Shown one piece after another: positions 42,692-52,222 of a stretch of 64,000 nucleotides of DNA. The stretch is from Proteiniphilum acetatigenes DSM 18083. Its GTDB lineage: Bacteria > Bacteroidota > Bacteroidia > Bacteroidales > Dysgonomonadaceae. A program made the translations under genes and the position numbers. Where the stretch lies: positions 186,001 through 250,000 of the forward strand of contig NZ_KB905693.1 in assembly GCF_000380985.1 (NCBI RefSeq). The letters are read 5' to 3'. The first letter of the stretch is position 1. Each line of letters opens with the position of its first letter. The notes under the pieces were generated by a model. The model was given only the letters and a program-made list of their open reading frames with translations, was not told where the DNA came from and did not search any database.

Positions 42692-43796
42692 ATTTCAGTA
42701 TGGTGTTCATTGATACCCAAAAGAAACGCGGTTTATAAATAGATACATCACTATATAAATCGGGTATATTCTTTGCATTGACACAGTAACTTACTAATAA
42801 ATTCTCATTCGAATCATATTGGGGATGAGCCATTGCATTATATGTAAATAATGTTGAATCTTCCCCCTCGGGTATAGTATAAATATGCTTTTTATTTGAC
42901 CACGGTCCTTCAGGTGTATCGGCAGTAAAAGTATAAATTTCGGGCTTAAACCTGTCTTGTGTTAACAGGATGAATTTGTTATTGTGCCTGAAGACACTGA
43001 ATTGTTCCGAAACAGGGATGTCAATACCCTGTAACGATTTGCTCTCTTTCACGTCGGTTACCCAGTTGTTACCGTCAAAATATTCCCAATCTTGTAACTT
43101 ATCATTTACCAAGCGGGCCCGGGCCACATGTAAGCCTGCGGTGAAGTCTGCTTGGGGATTTGAACCATACACATAGTAAAGGCCATCGTGTTCGGTGATC
43201 CCAAACCCGAAGTGCGTGTCTGTCTGTTCTACAGTCAATAATTCCTGTTTGTCAATTACGGATAAATCCGAAAGACTTAACCGGTAATACAGGGTTGAAT
43301 GCCAGTAAAAATCCCAGGTTCCCGTCCCTGTCTGAACAATAGTGGACATAAATACATGTACGATATTGTTCTTTACAAAACCGTGCATAGGCCAAAGGAT
43401 GGCCGGATATCCATTTACTTTTTCTGTTTTTAACAATGATTCCGGACTCATGGGGGTACCTCCGGTTATAGTCTGTACTGACTCTCCATCCAGTAGTTGC
43501 CATACATTCCCCATAATAAATGGGGATGATTCTGCCCTTTGGTTATCGATGACTTCACCTAAAAATGAATCACCCCATAACCAGAAACTTCTGGTATTAT
43601 CTATTTGTATGGATATGGCTCCATCACCACCTGTAAGATTATTTTTTCCGGCAGGAAATAAAAATTCCACCATTTGGGTGTCAATAACTATTTCTCCATC
43701 ATCAAGAGGGGAATCAGATATGTTTTCCTGCCTGTCGGATTGTTGACAGGAAAAAACAAATAGTAAACCGGATAATATAAATAATTGAAATCTCAT
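42690..43796 (-). CDS. Beta-propeller lipoprotein (DUF5005/GH43-like fold) at the end of the mannoside locus
   Basis: The 368-residue protein has a lipoprotein signal with Cys17 (LLFVFSCQQS). The body shows repeated blade-like strands such as SIQIDNTRSFWLWGDSFLGE, HFGFGITEHDGLYYVYGSN and LTQDRFKPEIYTFTADTPEG, as in five-bladed propellers related to GH43/GH117 enzymes or DUF5005/DUF4185 proteins. An enzymatic role on a glycan is possible, but no acid triad can be named with confidence. It is the last gene of the minus-strand locus, 59 nt after susD. Confidence 0.65.
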   Translation of the reverse strand: MRFQLFILSGLLFVFSCQQSDRQENISDSPLDDGEIVIDTQMVEFLFPAGKNNLTGGDGAISIQIDNTRSFWLWGDSFLGEVIDNQRAESSPFIMGNVWQLLDGESVQTITGGTPMSPESLLKTEKVNGYPAILWPMHGFVKNNIVHVFMSTIVQTGTGTWDFYWHSTLYYRLSLSDLSVIDKQELLTVEQTDTHFGFGITEHDGLYYVYGSNPQADFTAGLHVARARLVNDKLQDWEYFDGNNWVTDVKESKSLQGIDIPVSEQFSVFRHNNKFILLTQDRFKPEIYTFTADTPEGPWSNKKHIYTIPEGEDSTLFTYNAMAHPQYDSNENLLVSYCVNAKNIPDLYSDVSIYKPRFFWVSMNTILK

Positions 43797-43854
43797 TTTT
43801 GTAATGATTTATGTAACTCGAACAGAAATCCTGTTCCTGTTCGAGTCCTGTTAA

Positions 43855-45357
43855 TTAATACCCTTCATTTTGGGTTAATCTTCCATTAGAAATAATTCTA
43901 TCGTTATTAGGAATCGGAAATAGAAAGTTGGCTTCCCTTGGAACAACTCCCGGTTTCGCTGTGCCTACCAGCTCTTTTATTTCGTCCAATGTACACATAC
44001 GCACGAGGTCATGCCAACGATGTCCTTCCATCGCAAATTCCATACGCCTTTCTTCTAAGACAGCTTTTTTAAAGTCTGCGTAATTATCGGCTGGAGTATC
44101 ACCTAATCCTGCACGCTGACGAACTGCGTTTAATGCATCTTTAGCGGCCTGAGTCGGGTTTTGATTGATTTCATTCAATGCTTCCGCTTTTATCAGGTAC
44201 ATTTCAGCGGTACGCAGATAGGGGAGGGTGGCATTGGATTCATTTCCTTTGGGCTCGGCTATCCTGTCCCAATATTTGCAAAAATAGGGAGCGTCGAATG
44301 TTTCCGTGGAGCCGTCAGTATAAGTGAATGATTTGAACAACGTCACGTCACGTCGTTTATCCTCAGGATCAAAAGTACTATATAGATTCTCCGTTGCAGC
44401 AACCCATCCCCGGGCATTGTTAGGCCCTCCTTTTTCAGTATCCATCTGAGGCAATAAACGAACCAGAAATTGATTTCCTTTCCACCCCTGACTCAATGAG
44501 GCATTGAAATTTACTTCCCATATCCGCTCTCCTTTGAATCGGTTTTCTAATTTAAACAGATCTTCATAAGAGCCCATTGGAAAAGCAGGAATCACCGCAT
44601 CGGCCTTTTCTACAGCGTTCTGGAGATAAGTGTTATTCTTCTCTTTCTGTCCCAGCGTCAAATATACTCTTGCCAATAAAGCAGAAGCTGATAATGCATA
44701 TGGACGTCCATAGCCCAAACGATCTTCATACTTCAGGTTCTTTTCGGCAAAATCCAGATCCTCCAGTATTACAGGATAGATTTGGGCTACGGGTGTTCTT
44801 GGGATCTGACTCTCCGAAACACTTTCGGTTGGAACTGTATGTAAAGGGACATCTCCGAAGAAACGGGTCAATTCGAAATAGCACAATGCACGGAAGAATT
44901 TAGCCTCGGCGATCAACTGATTTTTCTTGATTTCATCCGTAAAGTGAATGGCAGGAACTTTTGCAATTACCGTATTACAGACATTGATGGTTGTATAAAA
45001 ATCACGCCATAAACAGGCAACCCTGATACTATATGCATCTACTTGAAATTTATCAATAGATTGATAGTCAGGGGATGACTGTTTGGATACTGCATTGTCG
45101 GACATTAACTCAGGGAGTTCCCAGAAGTCATTGTAAAATAATCCCCCAAAATGATCGCTCCACAAATTAAATGCATCCGCGTCAGAGATCAGGTAACTGT
45201 AAATTGCATCCGTAGCGGCAACGGCGTCGGATTCGGTTTTATAAAAATTCTTATCGACTTGGCTTCCTTTCGCTTCTTCATCAAGGAAATCGGAACAAGC
45301 AGAAAATATTCCTGTTGATAAAATCCAGATTGACAAGTATAAATATGTTTTTTTCAT
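43855..45357 (-). CDS. SusD/RagB-family surface glycan-binding lipoprotein
   Basis: The 500-residue lipoprotein (lipobox Cys20, SACSDFLDEE, acidic start typical of surface export) caps the SusC barrel and binds the glycan. It shows the N-terminal SusD-like domain (TESDAVAATDAIYSYLIS) and tetratricopeptide-like helices (FFRALCYFELTRFFGDVPLH), then the C-terminal RagB domain (YLRTAEMYLIKAEALNEI, ERRMEFAMEGHRWHDLVRMC). It follows susC by 11 nt in the same operon. Confidence 0.96.
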   Translation of the reverse strand: MKKTYLYLSIWILSTGIFSACSDFLDEEAKGSQVDKNFYKTESDAVAATDAIYSYLISDADAFNLWSDHFGGLFYNDFWELPELMSDNAVSKQSSPDYQSIDKFQVDAYSIRVACLWRDFYTTINVCNTVIAKVPAIHFTDEIKKNQLIAEAKFFRALCYFELTRFFGDVPLHTVPTESVSESQIPRTPVAQIYPVILEDLDFAEKNLKYEDRLGYGRPYALSASALLARVYLTLGQKEKNNTYLQNAVEKADAVIPAFPMGSYEDLFKLENRFKGERIWEVNFNASLSQGWKGNQFLVRLLPQMDTEKGGPNNARGWVAATENLYSTFDPEDKRRDVTLFKSFTYTDGSTETFDAPYFCKYWDRIAEPKGNESNATLPYLRTAEMYLIKAEALNEINQNPTQAAKDALNAVRQRAGLGDTPADNYADFKKAVLEERRMEFAMEGHRWHDLVRMCTLDEIKELVGTAKPGVVPREANFLFPIPNNDRIISNGRLTQNEGY

Positions 45358-45368
45358 CGTGGTAGTCT

Positions 45369-48300
45369 TTAGAAATTCATTTTAAGTCCTAACATATATA
45401 ATTTGGGTACAGGGTAAGAGCCGTAGTCAGCGCCCATACTCAGGTTGTTCTGTCCGAAGCGGCTTACTTCAGGATCATATCCCGAATATTTTGTAAATGT
45501 ATGTGCGTTTTTTGCACTTATATACACTTGTAATGCATTACAGTTGAACTTTCTTGTCAGATTTACCGGAAAATCATAAGACAATGTAACATCTTTTATT
45601 CTCAGGTAGGAACCGTCTTCCACCTGATGATCAGAAAATACATTTGACATGGGCGAAGCATTTGCCCTCGGATAATCATTGGTGGGGTTATCAGTTGTCC
45701 ATCGTTTCAATGCAGCAACTGAATTATTCTTTTGGCCATCAAAACTTTCGAGTGAAAATAAATTGAAATTGGCAATCGAATTTCCTCGTACACCTTGTAA
45801 ATAGAGGTTCAAATTGACAGCACCTTTGTTTTCTCCCAGTTTCAATGAGAAAGTGTTGTTCCATCCGTATGTGAAATCGGGATTGGCATTTCCTAATTCA
45901 AAAAGGTCATCCTCATTCAGCACGTCGCTGGTTCCTTCCCTATTCACATACTTTCTGTCACCATATGAGATGGTTCTTCCGGGGAAATGGACAATTTGGG
46001 AGAGATCTTCATCCAATTGTGCGATTCCGTCTGTTTTGTAGCCATATATGGTTCCGATGGCTTTGCCTTCCATAATTCTTGTCCAATAGTTGATCCCCAT
46101 TATACTTATGCCGGAAATTCCATTTTCATTACCCGGCAAATTGGTCACCTTATTCCGGTTAAGTCCGAATGTTAAGTTCGACTCCCATCTGAACTTGCTA
46201 TTATCTACCGGTATCGCATTGAATGTAAAATCAAATCCTTTATTTTCAAGATTACCTACATTTTGCATAGCCACATCATATCCGATATGTGATTCAGTAG
46301 GCACAGTTAGTAGCAAATCTTTTGTTTTTTTGATATAATAGTCAGCGGATAGGGAATATCGGCCATTATAAACACCAATATCGAAGCCAACATTCAATTG
46401 GGCCGTTGTTTCCCATTTCAGGTCCTGATTACCGAGAGTGTAAGGTGCCTGCCCTTTTATGATTTGGGATGTACCGATATAGGCTTCCGTTCCTTGCAAT
46501 AATCCCATGGAACTGTAGGGAGAGATGCCTTCATTTCCTACTAAACCGTAACTTACGCGTAATTTCAGGTTGTCGATAGTGGTTTGCTCTTTCATAAAAG
46601 CTTCTTCGGAAATACGCCATGCAAACGCAGTAGAAGGGAAAAATCCATATTTATTATTTGTACCGAACTTGGAAGAACCATCTACCCGACCGGTCAACGT
46701 CAGCAAATAACGACTGTCATACCCGTAATTTACACGAGCCAGATAAGACAACATTTGCCATGAGCTATACCCTGTATTTGCCAATTGAATTTTGGTCCCC
46801 TCCTGAATAGAATGATAACCCAATCGTCCATCTTCAATCCCCGATCTGGATACTATAAGCGGTGTACCTTCATATTGTTGGGCAGTAACACCGGCTACGG
46901 CATTTACTGAATGTTTTTCGGCAAATCTGTTATTATAACTCAGTGTATTTTCCCAAACCCAGGTATAACCATCTGCTTGTCCCACAGAGGCAATACCCTC
47001 ACTGGCCTCTCCCCGTTTAATATGAACAGGTGCAAAACTCAGGTCTTTTACGTTATAATAATCAATACCAATACTTGTTCTGAAGTTTAACCCTTTGACA
47101 ATAAACAAATCGGCAAACATATTACCTGTCATTCGAAGTGTTTTGTTCAGTTGTTCATACGTATTGGCATCTTCGACCGGATTTCCAACAGCCGGATTCG
47201 ATATATTGTTTTCATATACATATGTGCCATCCGGATTACGTACTGGTAATCCCGGGTTCATTTCCAAAGCCCATGATGTTATACTGGATGCAATAGCGCT
47301 TTCATAATTGGTCACCACACCGTTGGACTGACTGTAAGTGACATTCATTGTATTCCCGATTTTGATTCGCTCGCTCAATTCCTGGTCTAAATTAAAACGA
47401 AGGCTCCCTTTTTTATAGTCTGATCCGAGAATGATGCCGTCTTGAGAGAAAAAATTGGTCGACAGGAAATAGGCCGATTTGTCGCTTCCGCCTGAGAAAG
47501 CCAATTCATAATTCTGGATAGGGGCTAAGCGGAAAATTTCATTCTGCCAGTCCGTACTTCTTTTTCTCAGGTTGTTTAAGTCGGCAAATACCAGTTTTCG
47601 ATCGATATTGGCATTGTCTGTAGCTTCATTCCCCAAAATTGCCAACTGTTCGGCATTTAGCATATCCATCTTTTTGGCGATACTCTGTATTCCGTAATAT
47701 GCGTTTGCCGATGTCCGTACTTTACCTTTACTCCCTCGTTTTGTAGTTACCAAAATCACACCATTCGCTCCACGCGCTCCATAAATTGCTGTAGCAGAAG
47801 CATCTTTCAATACCTCGATCGATTCCACATCGTTTGGATTCATCAGTGCCATGGGATTCAAAGGAGGGGTGTTCATGGCTCCCGAACTCGCACCTCCATT
47901 AATTACAGGTATTCCGTCAATTACATACAACGGTTCATTTGTCCCCATTACGGAACTTGTACCACGGATACGAATGGAGGTGCCTGCACCCGGTTGGCCG
48001 GAGGTGTTGGTCACTACTACACCCGCAGCACGACCTTGAAGTCCCTGGTCAATAGATGTGATCGAAGTTTTTACTAAATCGTCCGATTTTACGGAAGCAA
48101 TGGCGGCCGTCAGGTCGCTTTTTTTCATTTGTCCGTAACCGACAACAACCATTTCATTCAAATAGATGGATTCCTCGTTTATTGTTATTGAAAGGGTTTC
48201 ATTATTTGTCAATGGTATTTCAACCGTTTCATAGCCGATATACGAAAAAACGAGGTAATCACCCGGCAATGCATGGATAGTAAATTTTCCGTCGATATCG

Positions 48301-48470
48301 GTTACTGTACCGTTAGTGGTGTTTTTTACCAGCACACTCACACCGATAAGCGGTGTGCCGTCATCTTCCGTTACAATACCTGAATAATCTTTGTGCTGTG
48401 CATATAGGTTACTCCATAGACAAAGATATAATAATAAACAACATAATTTTAAGGGTCTCATGTGCATCAT
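45369..48470 (-). CDS. SusC/RagA-family TonB-linked outer membrane transporter
   Basis: The protein (about 1033 residues from the MMHMRPLKLCC start at 48470) imports oligosaccharides across the outer membrane. After the signal peptide come a CarboxypepD_reg domain (about 25-100; GIVTEDDGTPLIGVSVLVKN), the TonB box region (EMVVVGYGQMKKSD), the plug with GLQGRAAGVVVTNTSGQPG, RIRGTSS and SIEVLKDASATAIYGARGAN, and a 22-strand barrel ending YMLGLKMNF. There is no STN domain, so it is not a sigma-signalling type. The start was placed after the GH92 stop; the frame upstream to 48566 only overlaps GH92. Confidence 0.96.
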   Translation of the reverse strand: MMHMRPLKLCCLLLYLCLWSNLYAQHKDYSGIVTEDDGTPLIGVSVLVKNTTNGTVTDIDGKFTIHALPGDYLVFSYIGYETVEIPLTNNETLSITINEESIYLNEMVVVGYGQMKKSDLTAAIASVKSDDLVKTSITSIDQGLQGRAAGVVVTNTSGQPGAGTSIRIRGTSSVMGTNEPLYVIDGIPVINGGASSGAMNTPPLNPMALMNPNDVESIEVLKDASATAIYGARGANGVILVTTKRGSKGKVRTSANAYYGIQSIAKKMDMLNAEQLAILGNEATDNANIDRKLVFADLNNLRKRSTDWQNEIFRLAPIQNYELAFSGGSDKSAYFLSTNFFSQDGIILGSDYKKGSLRFNLDQELSERIKIGNTMNVTYSQSNGVVTNYESAIASSITSWALEMNPGLPVRNPDGTYVYENNISNPAVGNPVEDANTYEQLNKTLRMTGNMFADLFIVKGLNFRTSIGIDYYNVKDLSFAPVHIKRGEASEGIASVGQADGYTWVWENTLSYNNRFAEKHSVNAVAGVTAQQYEGTPLIVSRSGIEDGRLGYHSIQEGTKIQLANTGYSSWQMLSYLARVNYGYDSRYLLTLTGRVDGSSKFGTNNKYGFFPSTAFAWRISEEAFMKEQTTIDNLKLRVSYGLVGNEGISPYSSMGLLQGTEAYIGTSQIIKGQAPYTLGNQDLKWETTAQLNVGFDIGVYNGRYSLSADYYIKKTKDLLLTVPTESHIGYDVAMQNVGNLENKGFDFTFNAIPVDNSKFRWESNLTFGLNRNKVTNLPGNENGISGISIMGINYWTRIMEGKAIGTIYGYKTDGIAQLDEDLSQIVHFPGRTISYGDRKYVNREGTSDVLNEDDLFELGNANPDFTYGWNNTFSLKLGENKGAVNLNLYLQGVRGNSIANFNLFSLESFDGQKNNSVAALKRWTTDNPTNDYPRANASPMSNVFSDHQVEDGSYLRIKDVTLSYDFPVNLTRKFNCNALQVYISAKNAHTFTKYSGYDPEVSRFGQNNLSMGADYGSYPVPKLYMLGLKMNF

Positions 48471-48495
48471 TTTTAGATATATACTAAGTAAAAAA

Positions 48496-51243
48496 TTATT
48501 TTTCTGTTCCCCAGCTCTTGTTTGGTGCTGAGTCCAACCAGATTTCCAAACATCCTCCGGCACCAAAATCTTTGTGATCGATCCAATATCGGTTGTAATC
48601 TTTCCCGTTCAGTTGAACTTTCTGAATGAAACAGTTCTTTTTTGAATTGTTGTATGTCCTGATCTTAAACTCGTCTCCTTTATAGTATGTAGGATTCAGT
48701 TGAATTGTAATTTCATCAAATACGGGACTTGTAATCTCATAGGAAGGATTTTGTGCGCTGGTTCCTTGTACGCTAAACAGTCCCAATGCCATCAAAGCGC
48801 TTACGCCTCCCATTTGCCCCTGATCTTCGTCATGGCCACCATATCCCCGGTCGGGCGTAATTGCCCCGTAAGCCTGTGCCCCGACTTTTCTTACCCAATA
48901 TTGGGAAAGCCATGGATGACCCGCCAAATTGAATACATGTGCATTTGAACATCCGGGCTGATTGGCATAGCTCACATATCCACTGCCGTATCCGAATATG
49001 AAATCATCTTTTTCTGACTGTTCAAAGGCATAATTCAATTTTTCGCATAACACATCATTTCCTCCCATCAACCGGGCCAATCCGGAAATATCGTGCGATA
49101 CTCCCCAGGTAGCTTGCCATGCATTAGCCTCAACCCAGCCTCTATTATTTAATGGATCTAATGTTACCCACTCTCCCTTTTCATCTTTTGGAAAGAGTAA
49201 TTTCTGTTCGGAGTTGAATAATTTTTTCCAGCCCTGGGAGCGTTTCAGATAATAGGCGGCATCTTTCTTTTTGCCCATCTTGGCAGCCATCCGAGATAGA
49301 GCCCAATCCTGAAATGCTGCTTCGATGGTAATTCCGGCATTACCGGGATAATATCCGTTTTTGATGTAAAAGTCAATTTCCTTTACCGGACCGATCATAC
49401 CTCCCGGCTTATGGTTTCTCACCATTGCTTCGTATGCCTTCTCAGGTGTTGTCTTCGTCAGCATGTTCTTTTGATAGGCGCTTGTGATTAAATTGGTTGC
49501 CGGACAGCTTGTCATGATATAGGAATATCCGCCGGCATTGGGGCCACGGGGCAGTAATCCGCCGTTCTCGGCATACTGGACAAGACAGGCGGCAAAATCA
49601 TCCAACACTTCCGGCCAGGCCAGTCCCCAAAGTATATTCAGGTTCCATTGCGTTAACCAGAATGCGTCGGAATTGTACATATGGAAACGAACCGTACCGT
49701 CAGGTTTTTTGGGTAATGTACGCACAATTAATCTGGCATTGACGGTGGCATTTCCTACCCGTTCTCCTTGCGTATAATCGGGATAATCGCCCGATACATC
49801 ATCCAGTTTATGTCTTCCCAGCAATACATGCCACAGATCGGTATAGAATTTAATCTGTTGTTCGTGTGTTCCACCTTTTACATCGATTCGTCCGAGCCAA
49901 TCATTCCATTCTTGTCGCGAATCTTCCCTGACAGCTTCGAAATCCCAGCCAAACTGATCGCTTTCCATGTTTTTGCGGGCATTCTCTATGCTTGTGTAAG
50001 AAATGGCAAATTTGACCTGAATTTCATCGCCGGCCTTTACATCATATATAGCACTGACACCGCAGGTGGGGGCATCGTAGTAACTCTCATTTGCATTCCG
50101 GGCTGTTTTTTCGTTTACCCCTTGATGTGAAGTAATATTTTTCAGGACTTCCTTATCATCCCACGCATCTAATTGCTGAAACGGTTTGTCAAATTCCATT
50201 ACAAAGAATATTCTCACATTATCAGGGCCACCCCAGAACCGTCCGGTCGTATTGACCGAACCTTCAATTTGGGTATTGGTCACTTTGGTAACGCGGCAAT
50301 CATTCATTGTGGTGGTTCCCAGATATCCGCCTAAATTGAGCAGTAAATTCGAAGTATTGTCTTTTGTATAACGAAGCTTGTAGTAGCTTACTCTGTCGGT
50401 TGTGGTTTGTTCCACCCAGATACCATAATCCTGTAAAAATACCCGATGATATCCGGGCTGTACAATTTCACCGTCATGTGAAAATGTAGATTTCCAGTGT
50501 TGCTCACCCAATACAGGATTGATATTACCGGTGGTCGGCATCAGGCTGATTCCCGATAACATCCAGCAGTGCACCTGGGGAAATCCGAGTATTTCAAGCG
50601 AATTGTAATTATATCCGCCCCCATACTGATTCTTATTACGGGTCATTGGAGCAGCGCTGATCATACCGAACGGACGGCTTCCTGTCACAAAAAAGAAATA
50701 ACGTCCGCGGGCTGACTCCACATATGGATCCACTTTTGAAACATAATCGATGTAATCTTCAGGAGCCGGATACACTTCAATTTCAGACAACCCGATATTC
50801 AATCCGTCTCCATCAGTTGTTTCGAATTTTACCCATGTTATTTTTTTGGTCGGAAAGTCTACCGCTTTTGCCCTCCCGTCGTTAGGGATTTGATTGACGA
50901 AAATAGTGGTCCCATCGCTAAAGTGCAATGTCCCGCCCGCGATATGACTTTCTTGTATCGGCCGGTCATATAATATGATCCGGTGGATGTTTTGCGGTTT
51001 TTCCCATTCTAATTTAATCCACGGATAATCAATAGCACCCCATGAAGTTTGTCCGCTTGCCGAAACCCATTCTCCCCGGTTTTCGATACCTATCAGTCCA
51101 TCCACCGCTTTTTGTGCCGAAAATTCGGCACTCTTTTCAGAAGAGGCTGTTATTTTGGCTAAGGGTGCGATATTGTCGGGCCCTGCAAACAGGCAAAAGC
51201 TGTACCCGACAAACATAAATATGATAAATATGTATTTGTACAT
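48496..51243 (-). CDS. GH92-family alpha-mannosidase with N-terminal discoidin-like domain
   Basis: The 915-residue exo-enzyme releases mannose from alpha-mannosides (typically alpha-1,2), with Ca2+. A signal peptide (1-20) and an F5/8 type C-like domain (about 25-160; GQTSWGAIDYPWIKLEW) precede the GH92 N-domain and the (alpha/alpha)6 barrel. E705 in WVEANAWQATWGVSHD is in the position of the catalytic acid. The base motif is GHDEDQGQMGG (803-813), which differs from the GNDDxGQMSAW form of well-studied members. Its place between the SusC gene and the mannose kinase/isomerase genes supports mannose release. Start at MYKYIF because a longer frame has no signal. Confidence 0.9.
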   Translation of the reverse strand: MYKYIFIIFMFVGYSFCLFAGPDNIAPLAKITASSEKSAEFSAQKAVDGLIGIENRGEWVSASGQTSWGAIDYPWIKLEWEKPQNIHRIILYDRPIQESHIAGGTLHFSDGTTIFVNQIPNDGRAKAVDFPTKKITWVKFETTDGDGLNIGLSEIEVYPAPEDYIDYVSKVDPYVESARGRYFFFVTGSRPFGMISAAPMTRNKNQYGGGYNYNSLEILGFPQVHCWMLSGISLMPTTGNINPVLGEQHWKSTFSHDGEIVQPGYHRVFLQDYGIWVEQTTTDRVSYYKLRYTKDNTSNLLLNLGGYLGTTTMNDCRVTKVTNTQIEGSVNTTGRFWGGPDNVRIFFVMEFDKPFQQLDAWDDKEVLKNITSHQGVNEKTARNANESYYDAPTCGVSAIYDVKAGDEIQVKFAISYTSIENARKNMESDQFGWDFEAVREDSRQEWNDWLGRIDVKGGTHEQQIKFYTDLWHVLLGRHKLDDVSGDYPDYTQGERVGNATVNARLIVRTLPKKPDGTVRFHMYNSDAFWLTQWNLNILWGLAWPEVLDDFAACLVQYAENGGLLPRGPNAGGYSYIMTSCPATNLITSAYQKNMLTKTTPEKAYEAMVRNHKPGGMIGPVKEIDFYIKNGYYPGNAGITIEAAFQDWALSRMAAKMGKKKDAAYYLKRSQGWKKLFNSEQKLLFPKDEKGEWVTLDPLNNRGWVEANAWQATWGVSHDISGLARLMGGNDVLCEKLNYAFEQSEKDDFIFGYGSGYVSYANQPGCSNAHVFNLAGHPWLSQYWVRKVGAQAYGAITPDRGYGGHDEDQGQMGGVSALMALGLFSVQGTSAQNPSYEITSPVFDEITIQLNPTYYKGDEFKIRTYNNSKKNCFIQKVQLNGKDYNRYWIDHKDFGAGGCLEIWLDSAPNKSWGTEK

Positions 51244-51256
51244 AAGATCTGATTGT

Positions 51257-52114
51257 TTAGTAATTACCTGGAGTGCAAGATGCCCAACTGTAATTTGCAG
51301 GATCTTCGCCTCTGTAAGGAGTGAAGTTGGGCGATTTAGGAATTGCAACAAACTTTTCTACAACCGGAGTTTCCTCAGTATAAGGATCACCGAGCCACGA
51401 TAAATCCATAAAGGTTTGTATCCATAGATTGGTATCATCCAGCCTTAAGACCTCATATTTATCAATCGTCGGTGTGGTGGATAAGAACCCGAATTTTATC
51501 AAATAAATAGAATCTGCTTTTAAGTCTGTCCCGATATACTTCCACGCACAGTACTGGTTTAAGACATCAAATCCTGCTCCTGCCGGATCACCCCAGTCAT
51601 ATTCCCAGCTCAGATCACTATTTAATCGGTATACATTGTCTAACATGGCTTCTTCTGTGGTGTTCTCTCCGTTTGTTGTTTGTTCGGTCAATTTCCAGTC
51701 AAATTTTGACAACCGTCCAAAATCGGTCAATGTCACTGAAATAGCCAGATCTGAAGCATCAATCAATTTATCTTCCACCGAATATCCGCTAAATGTGTAG
51801 ATCAATGTCCCCTCTTCATCACCTACTTCAATTTCCTGTTCGAATTCATAAGAGTCGGAGATACTGTTTACGGGAACATTTATCTCATATCCGGGAACTT
51901 GTTCCCCATTTACCCATTTTGTGATTACCAATTTCTTTATATCGGAGCTTCCATATGTTACGGTAGCCCTGATCATATCGCCGGTATATCCTGAAAAAAG
52001 TAATTTATCGAGAATTACTTTAGCGTCACGATGAATACTTTCATTTTTCTCGCAAGAAAAGAACATAAGCAACATACATGAAATACATCCAATAATTTTA
52101 CATACGTTTTTCAT
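51257..52114 (-). CDS. Unrecognised lipoprotein of the mannoside locus (candidate surface glycan-binding protein)
   Basis: The 285-residue protein has a lipobox Cys21 (LMFFSCEKNES) and two beta-rich parts. Residues 30-130 look like an Ig-like or DUF1735-type domain (GYTGDMIRATVTYGSSDIKK), and residues 140-285 form a second beta domain with many Trp and Tyr (DLSWEYDWGDPAG, LWIQTFMDLSWLG) that could bind a sugar. I do not recognise a named family. Its place directly before GH92 and SusC suggests a surface glycan-binding role; this is inference from context. Confidence 0.65.
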   Translation of the reverse strand: MKNVCKIIGCISCMLLMFFSCEKNESIHRDAKVILDKLLFSGYTGDMIRATVTYGSSDIKKLVITKWVNGEQVPGYEINVPVNSISDSYEFEQEIEVGDEEGTLIYTFSGYSVEDKLIDASDLAISVTLTDFGRLSKFDWKLTEQTTNGENTTEEAMLDNVYRLNSDLSWEYDWGDPAGAGFDVLNQYCAWKYIGTDLKADSIYLIKFGFLSTTPTIDKYEVLRLDDTNLWIQTFMDLSWLGDPYTEETPVVEKFVAIPKSPNFTPYRGEDPANYSWASCTPGNY

Positions 52115-52222
52115 TGTTTTTGTTTTTTGAATTTATGTTTCTATGCGTTTTTTATAATGCTGTTTTAAATTATTGATTCAATCTTTCCTGCTGCTCATTT
52201 ACATGCAGGAATATCAAATACT

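Noticed and set aside
48471-48566. Longer SusC start overlapping the GH92 gene
   Set aside because: The signal peptide begins after 48470; the extension is out-of-frame GH92 sequence.
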